This document shows positions 20,621 to 30,333 of a stretch of DNA of 64,000 bases, in pieces. The position numbers and the translations under genes were made by a program. Source of the DNA: Ostreococcus mediterraneus (lineage: Eukaryota; Chlorophyta; Mamiellophyceae; Mamiellales; Bathycoccaceae); NCBI GenBank assembly GCA_012295225.1, contig WMKK01000002.1, forward strand, positions 857,949 to 921,948, written 5' to 3'. The number at the start of each line of letters is the position of its first letter. The first letter of the stretch is position 1. The notes beneath the pieces were generated by a model. That model had not been told where the DNA came from, did no database searches, and worked only from the letters and a program-made list of their open reading frames with translations.

Positions 20621-20720
20621 CGTTTGCGGCGTTTACTTCGACGCGCGCGCGGGCGACGAGCGCGGGCGAGGGGTGAAATGGCGTCAGTGCGCGACGCCGC
20701 AGCCGGCACTCAAAAAGTTA

Positions 20721-22313
20721 ATGGACTGGCGCGAGTCGTCCGCTGACGACGACGACGACTTCCCGGCGTCGTCGTCGCACTCGGACGATGACGTCGATGC
20801 GCGCGCATTTGCCGCACTTTCCGACGACGCCATCAACGCGTCGCTCGCGCCGAGCATCTACGCCACCGCGCGCGCGCTGAAAAAGCACACCAGCGCGGGT
20901 GCGTTTCATAGGCTCCATTCCATCGCCGTCGACCGGGAATTCGTGCGCGAGCGCGCGACGGGGGCGTTTGCGATATTTCCCATGTTTACTAACGCGCGCG
21001 CGGGGACGTGGTACGCGCCGGCGCACGCGCAGGGGTGTTATTTTAAGAGCACCGACGGACACTGTAACAATTGGAGCTTTTCGTCGACGCGATTAAACGC
21101 GCACGTGGCGCTCGAGGCGGCATCACGCGGTGGATGTGTGATCGTGGACGCGACGGGGAGTAATGTCAAGCGGTTTCCCGACGCGTTGGCGAAGACGGTG
21201 CCAATTTGGGCGGATGTGTTCAATCGAGCGTGCGCGGCGACGATGTCGCCAGAGGACGCGTCGGCGTGGATGTCTCCCGCGAAAGATGGCCCGTTTTTGC
21301 CGCATTGGATCAGCGATAACGAGAAAAGTAGCATACGCGCGCGCGTAGATTCTTTCATGGCGAGTTTTGAGGCGGTCAAGTACGACGTGCGACCGTTGGC
21401 GGCGATATTGAGGAAGCCGTTTCGATGTGTCTGGGCCAGCCGCGACGAATGTCCAATCGTTGACGTTGACGCGATTGATTTCACCCCGCTCATCTTACTC
21501 ACCGCGAGTGCACCGTTGCACTGGCGCGGTGAAAGACGAGTTGGAATCAATGGTCAGAGCTTTGCGTACATTCCTGGCGCGGGCGACGATGAAGAAAGCT
21601 GGGCGCGTGGTTTAACGCCTCAGCTCTTTGACGCGCACGTTGACGCGTTGCTCGGCATGCCCGAGCGTGATGTCGCGAGTTTCATCACGCGCATCGTCAA
21701 TGGAACTATCGCGACGCCCGCCATGGTGGATCCACGCGCGCGATTGTCCGCAAAAGGTTGCGATCAAGATGCGAGCGTCGCGAGCGCGATGAACGCCGCC
21801 GACGGGCGCATCCACGACGGCGCGATTCGTCGCTTGAGCCACGACTGCGGCCTCGGCGATTGCGCCATTGCGTCCATCGCGGTGTACGATCGCGCAGACG
21901 TACACACTATCGCCGATGTATTCATCCACGTCGGTGAATGCGTGGTAAAGACGCCACCGTCCACCGCCGGATGTTCATTTACGCACGTCGTCGCTCGTAA
22001 AGTCAAACTCGATCGAGCCGCGCTCGAGCGCGCCGTCCCACCCGCCCTCGAGCACATCTTCGCCGCTCTCCGCGGCGTAAAACGCACATGCATCACGTGC
22101 GACGACGGCATCGACCACGCCGTCGCCATCGCCGTCGCCGCATCCCTCGCAAACGACATCCACTCGGTCGGCCGCGACATCGTCGACAAGGACGCCGTTC
22201 GCGCGCGGCTCCACCGCATCGCCCAGTCCCACCCCGACGCGCGGCCCTCGCGCGGGTCGTTAAAGCAAATATATGCCGCACTCAACGCCATCGCGCGAGC
22301 GCGCATCGAATAG
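20721..22313 (+). CDS. RIT1: Initiator tRNA 2'-O-ribosyl phosphate transferase (Rit1)
   Basis: 530 residues from the ATG at 20721 (MDWRESSADD). An upstream ATG at 20529 would overlap the divergent REX1B start and codes for non-conserved sequence, so I reject it. An acidic stretch is followed by the family hallmarks: NASLAPSIYATARALKK, LHSIAVDREFV, PMFTNARAGTWYAP, CYFKSTDGHCNNWSFSSTRLN and GGCVIVDATGSNVKRFPDAL. In the C-terminal half LLGMPERD and the CITCDDGIDHAVAIAVAASL loop resemble a phosphatase-like P-loop. Rit1 adds phosphoribose to A64 of initiator tRNA, keeping it out of elongation in fungi and plants. Yeast Rit1 is a little over 500 residues, so length fits. The enzyme is expected in the cytosol or nucleus. 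Confidence 0.9.
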   Translation: MDWRESSADDDDDFPASSSHSDDDVDARAFAALSDDAINASLAPSIYATARALKKHTSAGAFHRLHSIAVDREFVRERATGAFAIFPMFTNARAGTWYAPAHAQGCYFKSTDGHCNNWSFSSTRLNAHVALEAASRGGCVIVDATGSNVKRFPDALAKTVPIWADVFNRACAATMSPEDASAWMSPAKDGPFLPHWISDNEKSSIRARVDSFMASFEAVKYDVRPLAAILRKPFRCVWASRDECPIVDVDAIDFTPLILLTASAPLHWRGERRVGINGQSFAYIPGAGDDEESWARGLTPQLFDAHVDALLGMPERDVASFITRIVNGTIATPAMVDPRARLSAKGCDQDASVASAMNAADGRIHDGAIRRLSHDCGLGDCAIASIAVYDRADVHTIADVFIHVGECVVKTPPSTAGCSFTHVVARKVKLDRAALERAVPPALEHIFAALRGVKRTCITCDDGIDHAVAIAVAASLANDIHSVGRDIVDKDAVRARLHRIAQSHPDARPSRGSLKQIYAALNAIARARIE

Positions 22314-22420
22314 CGAATAGAATAGCCATTGAGACATGGAAACATTGAAACATTGAAAAAGTTGGCACGGTACCACAAGCACGCAGGCAACGAGACGACG
22401 GCATTGGCGCGCGCGCCGCG

Positions 22421-25400
22421 ATGCCAAAGCCGTGCCGGACGCGCATGCCGAGCGCCCAGTCGAGCGCGGCGAATGCGTTCACGAGCGCGGCGTTACGCGC
22501 GGAGGTGGCGAGCGTCGGACGCGAGGCTCGCGACGAACGAGGCGGTGAAGATCGACACGACAGCTCGATGAGTGGGCGTTCGACGGATGACACGGACGAC
22601 GACGACGACGACGACGATGACGTGATCTTGGATACGTGCGCGATGCCCGGGACGCTACACTGTGAGGTTCCGTCGTGCATGTGGGTCATGGCGTTAACCC
22701 CGGACCCGGAATGCACGAATCCCGTGAATGAGTGTCGAACTTGCACGTTGACGCAGTGGCACAAGTATTCGGGCGAGGCGATGACGAACGAGAGGGATGC
22801 TGTGCGATTCGCGAAGGAGGTGCGCGAAAACATACATTTGAGTGACGCCAAAGGCTCAGTCGAGATGTTTGATGCGAGATTTTACCGACGATACATGGCT
22901 GATAAGGTGGCGTCTGGTGGTGAGTTTAGCGAGCGTTACGGGCCGTATGGGGAGAAGTTTTTCGATAGGATGATGGATGAGATAGGCGTGCCAGACCAAG
23001 AGGTGCCGCTGGTGGTGATGGCGCAGCGATGGATACTACATTGCGGCGATTTGTTCATGAATTCGGAGCGAATCTGCAAACACTATCTGTACAGGGCGGA
23101 TGAAAAGATTCATGGATATGGGGGCGTCGGTACGCTGCTCGAACAGGTGCAGCAGTTTTACAACGGGTTTGGGCGACGAATGGTTTTGCGCATAGCGAGA
23201 GGGGCAAATGAATGTTCCTCTTGGGACATGGCTACAGTGGCTGCCGAATTTGGCAGCGTCGGCATGGCTGTACTCATGCCCATACTACGTGTTTTGCACA
23301 GTCTAGCGCATGCAAGAATGCCATACAGCGAGGCCACTGTGGAGCGGCTGGACGAACAGGGATACCATCATTTAGCGCGACGCATGCGAAGCGTGCCAAC
23401 AAGACACGACGCCACGGCGTATGAGTTCACCCACGCAATTTTGATGCAGTATGATGAGTGGCCAAGCTGTAGGCGAAGTTTTTACAAACACACAAAAGAC
23501 AAGAAAGAGGACAAGGACGAGGACGAGTACGAAGACAGCAGTCATCTGCAGACGGATAAGTGCGTCGCGGCTACCGTGCTCCGGCTGTACAACGACTTGC
23601 ACAAGCTCAACCCAGTAGACCAGGAGCCACACGAGCCAGAGTCAAATTTGCGTCGCTGCATGTACATGCGGGCATACACAACTGATATGTTTCGACAAAT
23701 CATTCGCAGTGATGCCGGTTTGTTTGCCGTGCAACAAAATATCATGCGGAGTGCAAGTGGCTTAAATTTGATGCGCACGGCGTGCAGTAATCTCGTGAGT
23801 ACTATTTCAACTCTCAGGCGTGACGTTGAACCCAGGGAAGTCTATAATGCAGTGTTCGTCCTACGTCGATTGCTCACGGGAACTGCGTACGGCGATCACG
23901 AGACTGTACAAGAAGCTGTACAACAAGCGATTAAAGCAACTCGAAGCGGAAGGATTAGTTCTCCAAACTGTCCCTGCTGTGATCGTGTCCTTGATGCCCG
24001 TCAATTCAACGAAGTCTTTGCGAACCACCTGATGGTGATGGATGATGAGAAACGAGAGCTGTTTATCAAATCTCTTTTTGACCTTCTTGATCATTCCTGT
24101 GTGAACATCGGCGACTCTAAAGACGTCACTGGAGCAGTGTGTGAGATTTCCGATATCATGTTCGACGACGCAAAACTGTGTCATTCGCTTTCAGATGTAG
24201 CCGTGGCACATATTTGCAAACACATTGGCGTTTTGCTCATGCATGGAGGCTTTGGAGGCAAATTTTCCGAACCGTGGCCATTTGACGATAGATATGGTGC
24301 GCACGCGCCACATTGGCCTGATTACGTTCAAGGTATGGAATTGTTTCACGACGACGCGGTGTTGCCCAGGGGCGTCGTCGTTCATCTCGGCGTTGAGATT
24401 GTTTTGAAAGTTTTGCGCGACCGTTGTTTGTGGGCAAGATCAAGGTTTTTATTGGGAACGCCGGCATCATTAAATGTACGCGCGGCAACTCGAGTTTTGT
24501 TTTATGGTATCCTCAGCTGCATGTACCAGGCCGACTTTGTCAGTTATTACCCGGTTTTGCGTCTCGTGCCCGTGCTGCTTGACGTGATCGAAAACGACGC
24601 CGAGTTTATATTTTGCGTTGACACAGAAAGCGGTGAGTTGCTGACCAAGAATTCTGGCGAGGATGGTGGATATACTTTCTTTCTTGGTCAAGGTAAATTT
24701 CAACTGTTATTGTTCATCTTGCAATTAGCGATTGCGACGAAACCGATTTCAAGTAATCTTCTGAAGGAGACAAGCGAAGGATACACAAGGGCAAAATACG
24801 AGGAGCTATGCCGAAGCAAGGGAAAAATCACACAGTATGAAACTGAGTATTTCATCGGACCTGACACGCCATTCGAATTTGCCAAGACTGAGTTCAAGAA
24901 AGATCAACAAACGACGATGCGTCGTGTCAAAAAGTGTTTGAATCGTCAACACACAAACGGTTTTGCGTACGAGAGAAACCTCGACTGCGCAAGTTTCGCC
25001 AAATTCATCAACGGTGAGGACGCGATGAGCAATTATCAACTCGATGCAGCACTGGCGTTGTACGCGATGCACTTGCGTACGAAAAGGGTACGTACCCTTT
25101 TCAGGCGCTTTGTCGATAAGGACTGGAAGAACGGTGAAGTTTCTTACCCGTTCACTCATTTCGGAAGTGAGGACTTCATGAAACAGTGGGGCATTGGCCC
25201 GTGTAACGGTGCGTCGAGTGGCGGTACGGTGAAAGTCGCGCCCGGCGCAGATTATTTCGCACCGAAAATGCGTAACGAAGACTTGAAGTTATCATTGCCA
25301 CTTGTCGACCCGCAATGGATCGTTTGTATTTCTGAAAATCCACGCTCCTTAGACCGTTTCCGCCTAGATATAGTCGACGGGCTTCTGGATTTTTACAATC

Positions 25401-28400
25401 AGTTCTCAGTGCTCATCGGTGATGCAAACGAAAGTTTCAAACCGAAATATGAAATTGTTCGTATCAACAAGTTTACGTGGTCTGAGCTCGAGCTTTTGTT
25501 ACCGACGTTTGAAGATTCGTCGCTGAAACTGTTACGCGCGATCAAAACCCTGCGGCGTGTTTGGTATGACAAAGTGAGTTTCGTAACCATGTTGCTCCTT
25601 GCAAGTTTTACCTGCAACAACTTGACCGACATGCCAGCAGATGCGATACGGGTTGAAGACATAATTACATGGTTGGCTCGCAACCTGGTTCTTTTGAATC
25701 ATATAAGCCAGTTGCTTGCAGAGCGTCCTCATCGACCTCGGTACGAACGGAAACGTTTACGCGTGCTCGAAGTTATGAATGAGCTCACCGAAGCTCTCAA
25801 TGAGTTTGTTGAACCACATGGTGTTTGGGAGCGACTGTTCGCAATGGATCAGAGAATGGCCTTTGAAGTTCTCAATACTTTAGTGCGCATACTGAATCAT
25901 GACTTCTATTTAGCTCCAGAATCAAAGGGCTGTGGCCAGTGCAGGCGGTCTTCAGAAGTGGTAGACTTGATGAGTGTTTTACTCATCAACGCGGCGAGTC
26001 CGTTTGCCAGGCACGATAGGCTTCTAGGATCTAAGGTGGAAGACAGCGACACATCGCACCAAGTTTGGCGCAAGATAAAAGCAGCTTTATTGAGAAACAG
26101 AAATGTCCAAGACGCAGTAGATCCCGCCGCCGAAGAGTACGTCGGTGACCCAGCAGTATTGGGAGCGCAGTTGAAGCTATCAGTATCCTGTCTCAAGGTG
26201 TTCAGCTCCGTGTTGATGTTTGACTGCGAACTCAGAGGAGGCATGAATACCGCGTATGCTGGCTTTCAAGGAGGCCACGCGCTACAGTTAGGTGTCAACA
26301 CCTGTAGCCAGTCGTCGGTGTTTGATGCCGCGGCCTTCAAGATAATTACAAACGCGCCCGGCGTGCTCGACATTTTGAGTGTGTGTGTATCTGCGCCCTT
26401 ACATATGACCGAGCAGCTGGACGATGTTTACCGCGAGTACGCGAATTATGAGCTGATACTGAAGCCCCTCGCAAATCACGCGCGGTTACTGCTCGAAGTG
26501 TCATCGCAGGCGGCATCTACGTTTGCATCGCTCTTCGCTTGGGTAGATTTCGACGAGGAGCATAGCGGAAATTACTCCATAATGCGACGACACAAGACGT
26601 ACAGTGTAAATTTTATCAACAGACTGTCTGCCGTGGTACTCGTTTTGAGTAAAATGAAGTTGAAACCAGTGACCGCTCGAGCTCAAATGATGAAGACCGG
26701 TGATGGTCCATGGAAATTATGGGGTCTCCAACTTTGCCATGATCATTACTTGCAGTATCAAGTTTTCATCCGTTGTGTGATAGATGACGTTAAGTTGTTC
26801 CTGGAACACGTCCCCAGTGCGATATCGTACTTCATCGACGGGCTCGACTGGTGTGACAACACCGGTGCGCCGCTGTCTAGTGCGTTGCACATAACTCATG
26901 GTTTGGTGGCACTTCTCTTTAATCCGGAAAGTGGTTTACCTACTATCGACATTCGTTCACAGGAATGCTTCACAAAGTACGCCGCACGTCTCATTTCCCA
27001 TCCGAGAGCAAAACTTTTCAAGCGCCATCTTTTACAAATGGTTCACGCTTTGGCGCCCACGAGGAATCATATATGGTTATTAACTGGTGAGCAGGCCATA
27101 ATGGGTAACGTTTGTGAGCTCGACGAGGAGTTACGAAGGTCGCTCGAGGTAGCATCTCGCGTACACATGCATCGTTGCGATTGCGAACATGCACCCTCCG
27201 AAGTGGGCTTCCCGTTAACCGGTTTGCTGGGACTGATTGAAAAATTGTGCAGTTCACGGCCATGGCGACACTTTTTGCTCGGCATAGACGAAAAGGGCCC
27301 CATATCCATCGAAGACAAACTAGTTACTGAGAGCGCCATAGCGTCATTAGCGCATCTCAGCGAGTCAGAATCCACGTGGACTCTTTGCAACCGCGGTCTT
27401 CGAACGCTCGAATGTTTGGCTGGTTTTCCACACAACCCATATGAAGCGCAGCTTACCCACAAAATTTTTGACCTAGGATCCGATCCCTCAAGTCTGAGCG
27501 CTGTGTTACGCTCGTTGCGCTCAAGGGTTGATATATTTTGCCCCACGTTTGGTATCTTTAGCGGCTCTAGACGCAGCATACATTTCATCAAGGCAGAATC
27601 TGCTCCGCCTAACACCGAGACATATACTCTCGCCTCAGCGAAAGCTGCCAGCGAGCTGACAGCAATGATTTTCAGTCGTTTAACGATTATCGGTGAGGAA
27701 ATTGTCGAGAACTTGTATAGGAACAAAAGAGATAGAATTCTAGCGATCGAGGAATTCGCTCGAGACATGTTACGCGGTGTTGAGATGTCTGGGAACAATC
27801 ACGCCTCGGCAGGCGCGCACATATTGTTTCTTCTCGACAAGAGGAAGAATCCGTATACCAACCATTTACCGCGCCCAATTACGCAAGGCGATTGTGTTGA
27901 ACGCGCCATGATGGTCAGATCATTAATCAGAGGTTCTCTTGGTCCCGTGGCGAATCCACCAAATGATCCGACGATGCGGTTTCAAACAGATCTCATCGTC
28001 ACCACCCCGCGGAAAGACCCTCTTGACCATGTATGCAGTTTGTGCTTAAATGAAGATGAAGGATTGAATCTACCGCCGTTTCACGGTGTAATAGTGAAAT
28101 TCAGAAATGAACTTGGAGAAGGCGCGGGGGTTCGGCGTGAGTGGTTCACCATCATAGGGGAGCAGGCAACCAATCTGGATTGGCCGTTGTTCATCAGTTA
28201 CGACGGAGCCACGGTACATCCGCATCCTAATATTATGCAACTCAGTGAGAAGCCTAGCGCTTCACGAGAGTACTTCTACGCGCTCGGGAAAATTGCCGGC
28301 TTAGCGCTGTATCATGGCGAGATTTTACCGATTCGCTTTTCAGAAGCTTTTATGTTTGCTGTGATGCGCGTCGACAACGTGCGTTTCGTCGCAGAATTGG

Positions 28401-29374
28401 GATGCTTTGAGGGCTCAGATAGAACCACACTAAATTTACAGGCAAATATTGAAACGATGTGGAGTAGCCCCGATTTCGCTCTCCGCGACTTGTTTTGGAA
28501 ACTGGACCCAGAGTTTTGCGAACAGGTAGAAAAGTCAGTTCTAGGCGCCACGGCCGAGGAGCTTGAAGCGCTGGATCTTACGTTCACAGACACTTTTGAT
28601 TTTACGGCTGGTAAGGGGGGTATAGGTCACGTTATGGAGCATTATGACTTGTTGAGCAACCTTATCAAATACAGGGCGCAGGCGCCTTCGACGAAGACGT
28701 ACCCGCCTGGATACTCGACGGATATGGAAGGCGGTGCGGATGTCAAGGTCACCATTGAAAATCGATTCCACTACGTTCGATGGCTTGCTTACAACAGATG
28801 TTTCGGCAGGTGCTTAGCAGAGATTTCCGAGTTTGTGTCAGGCATGATAAGCATCATTGGATCTGATACGCTTCACGCAATCTCTAAACTTTTCACACCA
28901 AAGGAGTTTACGGAACTGTTGGCTGGAAAGGAGAACATTTCGATCCAAGAGTGGAGACAATTTACTCAATACGACAAGTTGGACGACTGGCACAACTTCT
29001 CTGAATCATATACGGTTCAAGTCTTCTGGAAGTCGTTGGAAATTTCGTCTCAAAAGGAACTCATGCAGGTTTTGGAGTTTGCTACCGGGCTAAAGCGCCC
29101 ACCAGTGGCTGGCTTCCGCAACTTGAGTGGTTTATTAGGAAATACGCAACAATTCACAATCGGTGCTCTTCCGGCGCCTTCACGCTATGATAAAAGAGCG
29201 TTACCGATAGCGCACACGTGTTTCAACACACTGCGTTTGCCATTCTTCCAGGTTCCTCCAACAGATGCGACACCAGAAGAGAAGGAGAAGATTTTGCTTG
29301 ATGACGCTTTCGTCATGCTCGAAAAATTGCGCATCGTCTGCGACTCTGCTCGTCGAGGATTTGATAGTTTTTAG
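22421..29374 (+). CDS. Giant HECT-type E3 ubiquitin ligase
   Basis: 2317 residues without an intron. The start at 22421 is the first ATG; 22568 (MSGRSTDDTDD) is also possible. An acidic run precedes a Cys-rich segment (CAMPGTLHCEVPSCMWVM, then CTNPVNECRTC) that may bind zinc. About 1600 helical residues follow with no motif I recognise. The HECT domain covers about 28080-29374: VKFRNELGEGAGVRREWF, YFYALGKIAGLALYHGE, then KLFTPKEFTELLAGKE. The active-site Cys is residue 2267 (TGT at 29219-29221) in AHTCFNTLRLP. It accepts ubiquitin from an E2 and passes it to substrates. I cannot assign it to a UPL subclass. From about 23 kb the gene is clearly more AT-rich than its neighbours, with relaxed codon use. 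Confidence 0.93.
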   Translation: MPKPCRTRMPSAQSSAANAFTSAALRAEVASVGREARDERGGEDRHDSSMSGRSTDDTDDDDDDDDDVILDTCAMPGTLHCEVPSCMWVMALTPDPECTNPVNECRTCTLTQWHKYSGEAMTNERDAVRFAKEVRENIHLSDAKGSVEMFDARFYRRYMADKVASGGEFSERYGPYGEKFFDRMMDEIGVPDQEVPLVVMAQRWILHCGDLFMNSERICKHYLYRADEKIHGYGGVGTLLEQVQQFYNGFGRRMVLRIARGANECSSWDMATVAAEFGSVGMAVLMPILRVLHSLAHARMPYSEATVERLDEQGYHHLARRMRSVPTRHDATAYEFTHAILMQYDEWPSCRRSFYKHTKDKKEDKDEDEYEDSSHLQTDKCVAATVLRLYNDLHKLNPVDQEPHEPESNLRRCMYMRAYTTDMFRQIIRSDAGLFAVQQNIMRSASGLNLMRTACSNLVSTISTLRRDVEPREVYNAVFVLRRLLTGTAYGDHETVQEAVQQAIKATRSGRISSPNCPCCDRVLDARQFNEVFANHLMVMDDEKRELFIKSLFDLLDHSCVNIGDSKDVTGAVCEISDIMFDDAKLCHSLSDVAVAHICKHIGVLLMHGGFGGKFSEPWPFDDRYGAHAPHWPDYVQGMELFHDDAVLPRGVVVHLGVEIVLKVLRDRCLWARSRFLLGTPASLNVRAATRVLFYGILSCMYQADFVSYYPVLRLVPVLLDVIENDAEFIFCVDTESGELLTKNSGEDGGYTFFLGQGKFQLLLFILQLAIATKPISSNLLKETSEGYTRAKYEELCRSKGKITQYETEYFIGPDTPFEFAKTEFKKDQQTTMRRVKKCLNRQHTNGFAYERNLDCASFAKFINGEDAMSNYQLDAALALYAMHLRTKRVRTLFRRFVDKDWKNGEVSYPFTHFGSEDFMKQWGIGPCNGASSGGTVKVAPGADYFAPKMRNEDLKLSLPLVDPQWIVCISENPRSLDRFRLDIVDGLLDFYNQFSVLIGDANESFKPKYEIVRINKFTWSELELLLPTFEDSSLKLLRAIKTLRRVWYDKVSFVTMLLLASFTCNNLTDMPADAIRVEDIITWLARNLVLLNHISQLLAERPHRPRYERKRLRVLEVMNELTEALNEFVEPHGVWERLFAMDQRMAFEVLNTLVRILNHDFYLAPESKGCGQCRRSSEVVDLMSVLLINAASPFARHDRLLGSKVEDSDTSHQVWRKIKAALLRNRNVQDAVDPAAEEYVGDPAVLGAQLKLSVSCLKVFSSVLMFDCELRGGMNTAYAGFQGGHALQLGVNTCSQSSVFDAAAFKIITNAPGVLDILSVCVSAPLHMTEQLDDVYREYANYELILKPLANHARLLLEVSSQAASTFASLFAWVDFDEEHSGNYSIMRRHKTYSVNFINRLSAVVLVLSKMKLKPVTARAQMMKTGDGPWKLWGLQLCHDHYLQYQVFIRCVIDDVKLFLEHVPSAISYFIDGLDWCDNTGAPLSSALHITHGLVALLFNPESGLPTIDIRSQECFTKYAARLISHPRAKLFKRHLLQMVHALAPTRNHIWLLTGEQAIMGNVCELDEELRRSLEVASRVHMHRCDCEHAPSEVGFPLTGLLGLIEKLCSSRPWRHFLLGIDEKGPISIEDKLVTESAIASLAHLSESESTWTLCNRGLRTLECLAGFPHNPYEAQLTHKIFDLGSDPSSLSAVLRSLRSRVDIFCPTFGIFSGSRRSIHFIKAESAPPNTETYTLASAKAASELTAMIFSRLTIIGEEIVENLYRNKRDRILAIEEFARDMLRGVEMSGNNHASAGAHILFLLDKRKNPYTNHLPRPITQGDCVERAMMVRSLIRGSLGPVANPPNDPTMRFQTDLIVTTPRKDPLDHVCSLCLNEDEGLNLPPFHGVIVKFRNELGEGAGVRREWFTIIGEQATNLDWPLFISYDGATVHPHPNIMQLSEKPSASREYFYALGKIAGLALYHGEILPIRFSEAFMFAVMRVDNVRFVAELGCFEGSDRTTLNLQANIETMWSSPDFALRDLFWKLDPEFCEQVEKSVLGATAEELEALDLTFTDTFDFTAGKGGIGHVMEHYDLLSNLIKYRAQAPSTKTYPPGYSTDMEGGADVKVTIENRFHYVRWLAYNRCFGRCLAEISEFVSGMISIIGSDTLHAISKLFTPKEFTELLAGKENISIQEWRQFTQYDKLDDWHNFSESYTVQVFWKSLEISSQKELMQVLEFATGLKRPPVAGFRNLSGLLGNTQQFTIGALPAPSRYDKRALPIAHTCFNTLRLPFFQVPPTDATPEEKEKILLDDAFVMLEKLRIVCDSARRGFDSF
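25081..25102. repeat. 22-bp perfect palindrome inside the HECT gene
   Basis: Arms GAAAAGGGTAC and its exact reverse complement, with no spacer. It lies within coding sequence (RVRTLFRRF). It shares the GGGTAC/GTACCC core with the palindromes at 46201 and 57618. Confidence 0.8.
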
Positions 29375-29435
29375 AAGATTTTGTACCGTAGATTTGCTAA
29401 TGATGAAAATCTCTAATTACAGTTATTTAGACGCA

Positions 29436-30053
29436 CTAAACGCACAAACGGTACGTGACATATCGACCGGCAGTCTCACTCGGTCGAATGATGCGAACCA
29501 CTTGACCTCGTCGCATTCCATAGTAACGCGCAATCGGGTCGTGCATCTGAATACGAGGCAACTGCGTATCTTTCACCTTGTACCGATCCAACAACGTCTT
29601 TTTCTGTTCATCGTTCAACAAAATATGTTCGGGAACTAACACATGATCCACGATGTTCACCAACAACTCTGTCTCTTGAAACTGCTCAATGTAAAACTTT
29701 TGAGTTTGGCACTCCAACAACGATTGCTTCGCAAACGGCGTCAACGAAGCCTGCACAACAATGATCGCTCTAAACACATTTTCGTCCTTCATGCGCTTTG
29801 CATAATCCTTAATTGTTTTAACCCCAACCTTTTCCTCATCCGGAAAGAACACAAAGATGTTCTCCGATGGGTCGTCCCGTTTCGGCGCCATGATCGTGAG
29901 CGTCTCCCGTTTGGGTTCATCCCCGAAATCCTCCGTAAACGACTCCACATCCCGTTCGAGCTCCTTCGCGCTCACTAAATACCCGCGCGCCGCGAGCATC
30001 TTATGAATCGTCTTCCGCACGCGGAATAAACGCGTGCGCTTATCGTTCGACAT
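29436..30053 (-). CDS. RPB5: DNA-directed RNA polymerase subunit RPABC1 (RPB5)
   Basis: 205 residues, full length for the family. The N-terminal jaw domain starts RLFRVRKTIHKMLAARGYLV, followed by IFVFFPDEEKVGVKTIK. The C-terminal assembly domain carries the conserved ELLVNIVDHVLVPEHILL, LLDRYKVKDTQLPRIQMHDP, IARYYGMRRGQVVRIIRPSE and AGRYVTYRLCV. RPB5 is shared by RNA polymerases I, II and III and contacts downstream DNA. No intron. It ends 61 bp from the HECT stop (convergent) and is followed upstream on the same strand by the TELO2 gene after 280 bp, which must contain its promoter. Confidence 0.97.
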   Translation of the reverse strand: MSNDKRTRLFRVRKTIHKMLAARGYLVSAKELERDVESFTEDFGDEPKRETLTIMAPKRDDPSENIFVFFPDEEKVGVKTIKDYAKRMKDENVFRAIIVVQASLTPFAKQSLLECQTQKFYIEQFQETELLVNIVDHVLVPEHILLNDEQKKTLLDRYKVKDTQLPRIQMHDPIARYYGMRRGQVVRIIRPSETAGRYVTYRLCV

Positions 30054-30333
30054 GTCTCAAAAATCCTTCGTCGTCGCTCGGTGACCCTCGTGCTCGTTCA
30101 ACGCTCGTCGCCGTGCGCAGTGATCGATGGGCGCGCGGTCGGGCGCGAGATCGATTCGAGATCGACGCGTGTGCGTGCGCGGCGGCGCGGGTGTGTCGCG
30201 TCGGTGCGTGCGCGCGCGTTGGACGCCGCAATTGTGGCGCGACGCCTGTGGTTTTTGGCGGCTTTCGCAGCGGAGTGGGTCGTGTCCTCTTAGTTTGTGA
30301 TTGGTGGATTTGTGTTTTGCTATTCCGCGGAAG

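Noticed and set aside
20529-20720. Upstream extension of Rit1 to an earlier ATG
   Set aside because: It would overlap the start of the divergent REX1B gene and encodes non-conserved sequence; 20721 leaves a normal gap.
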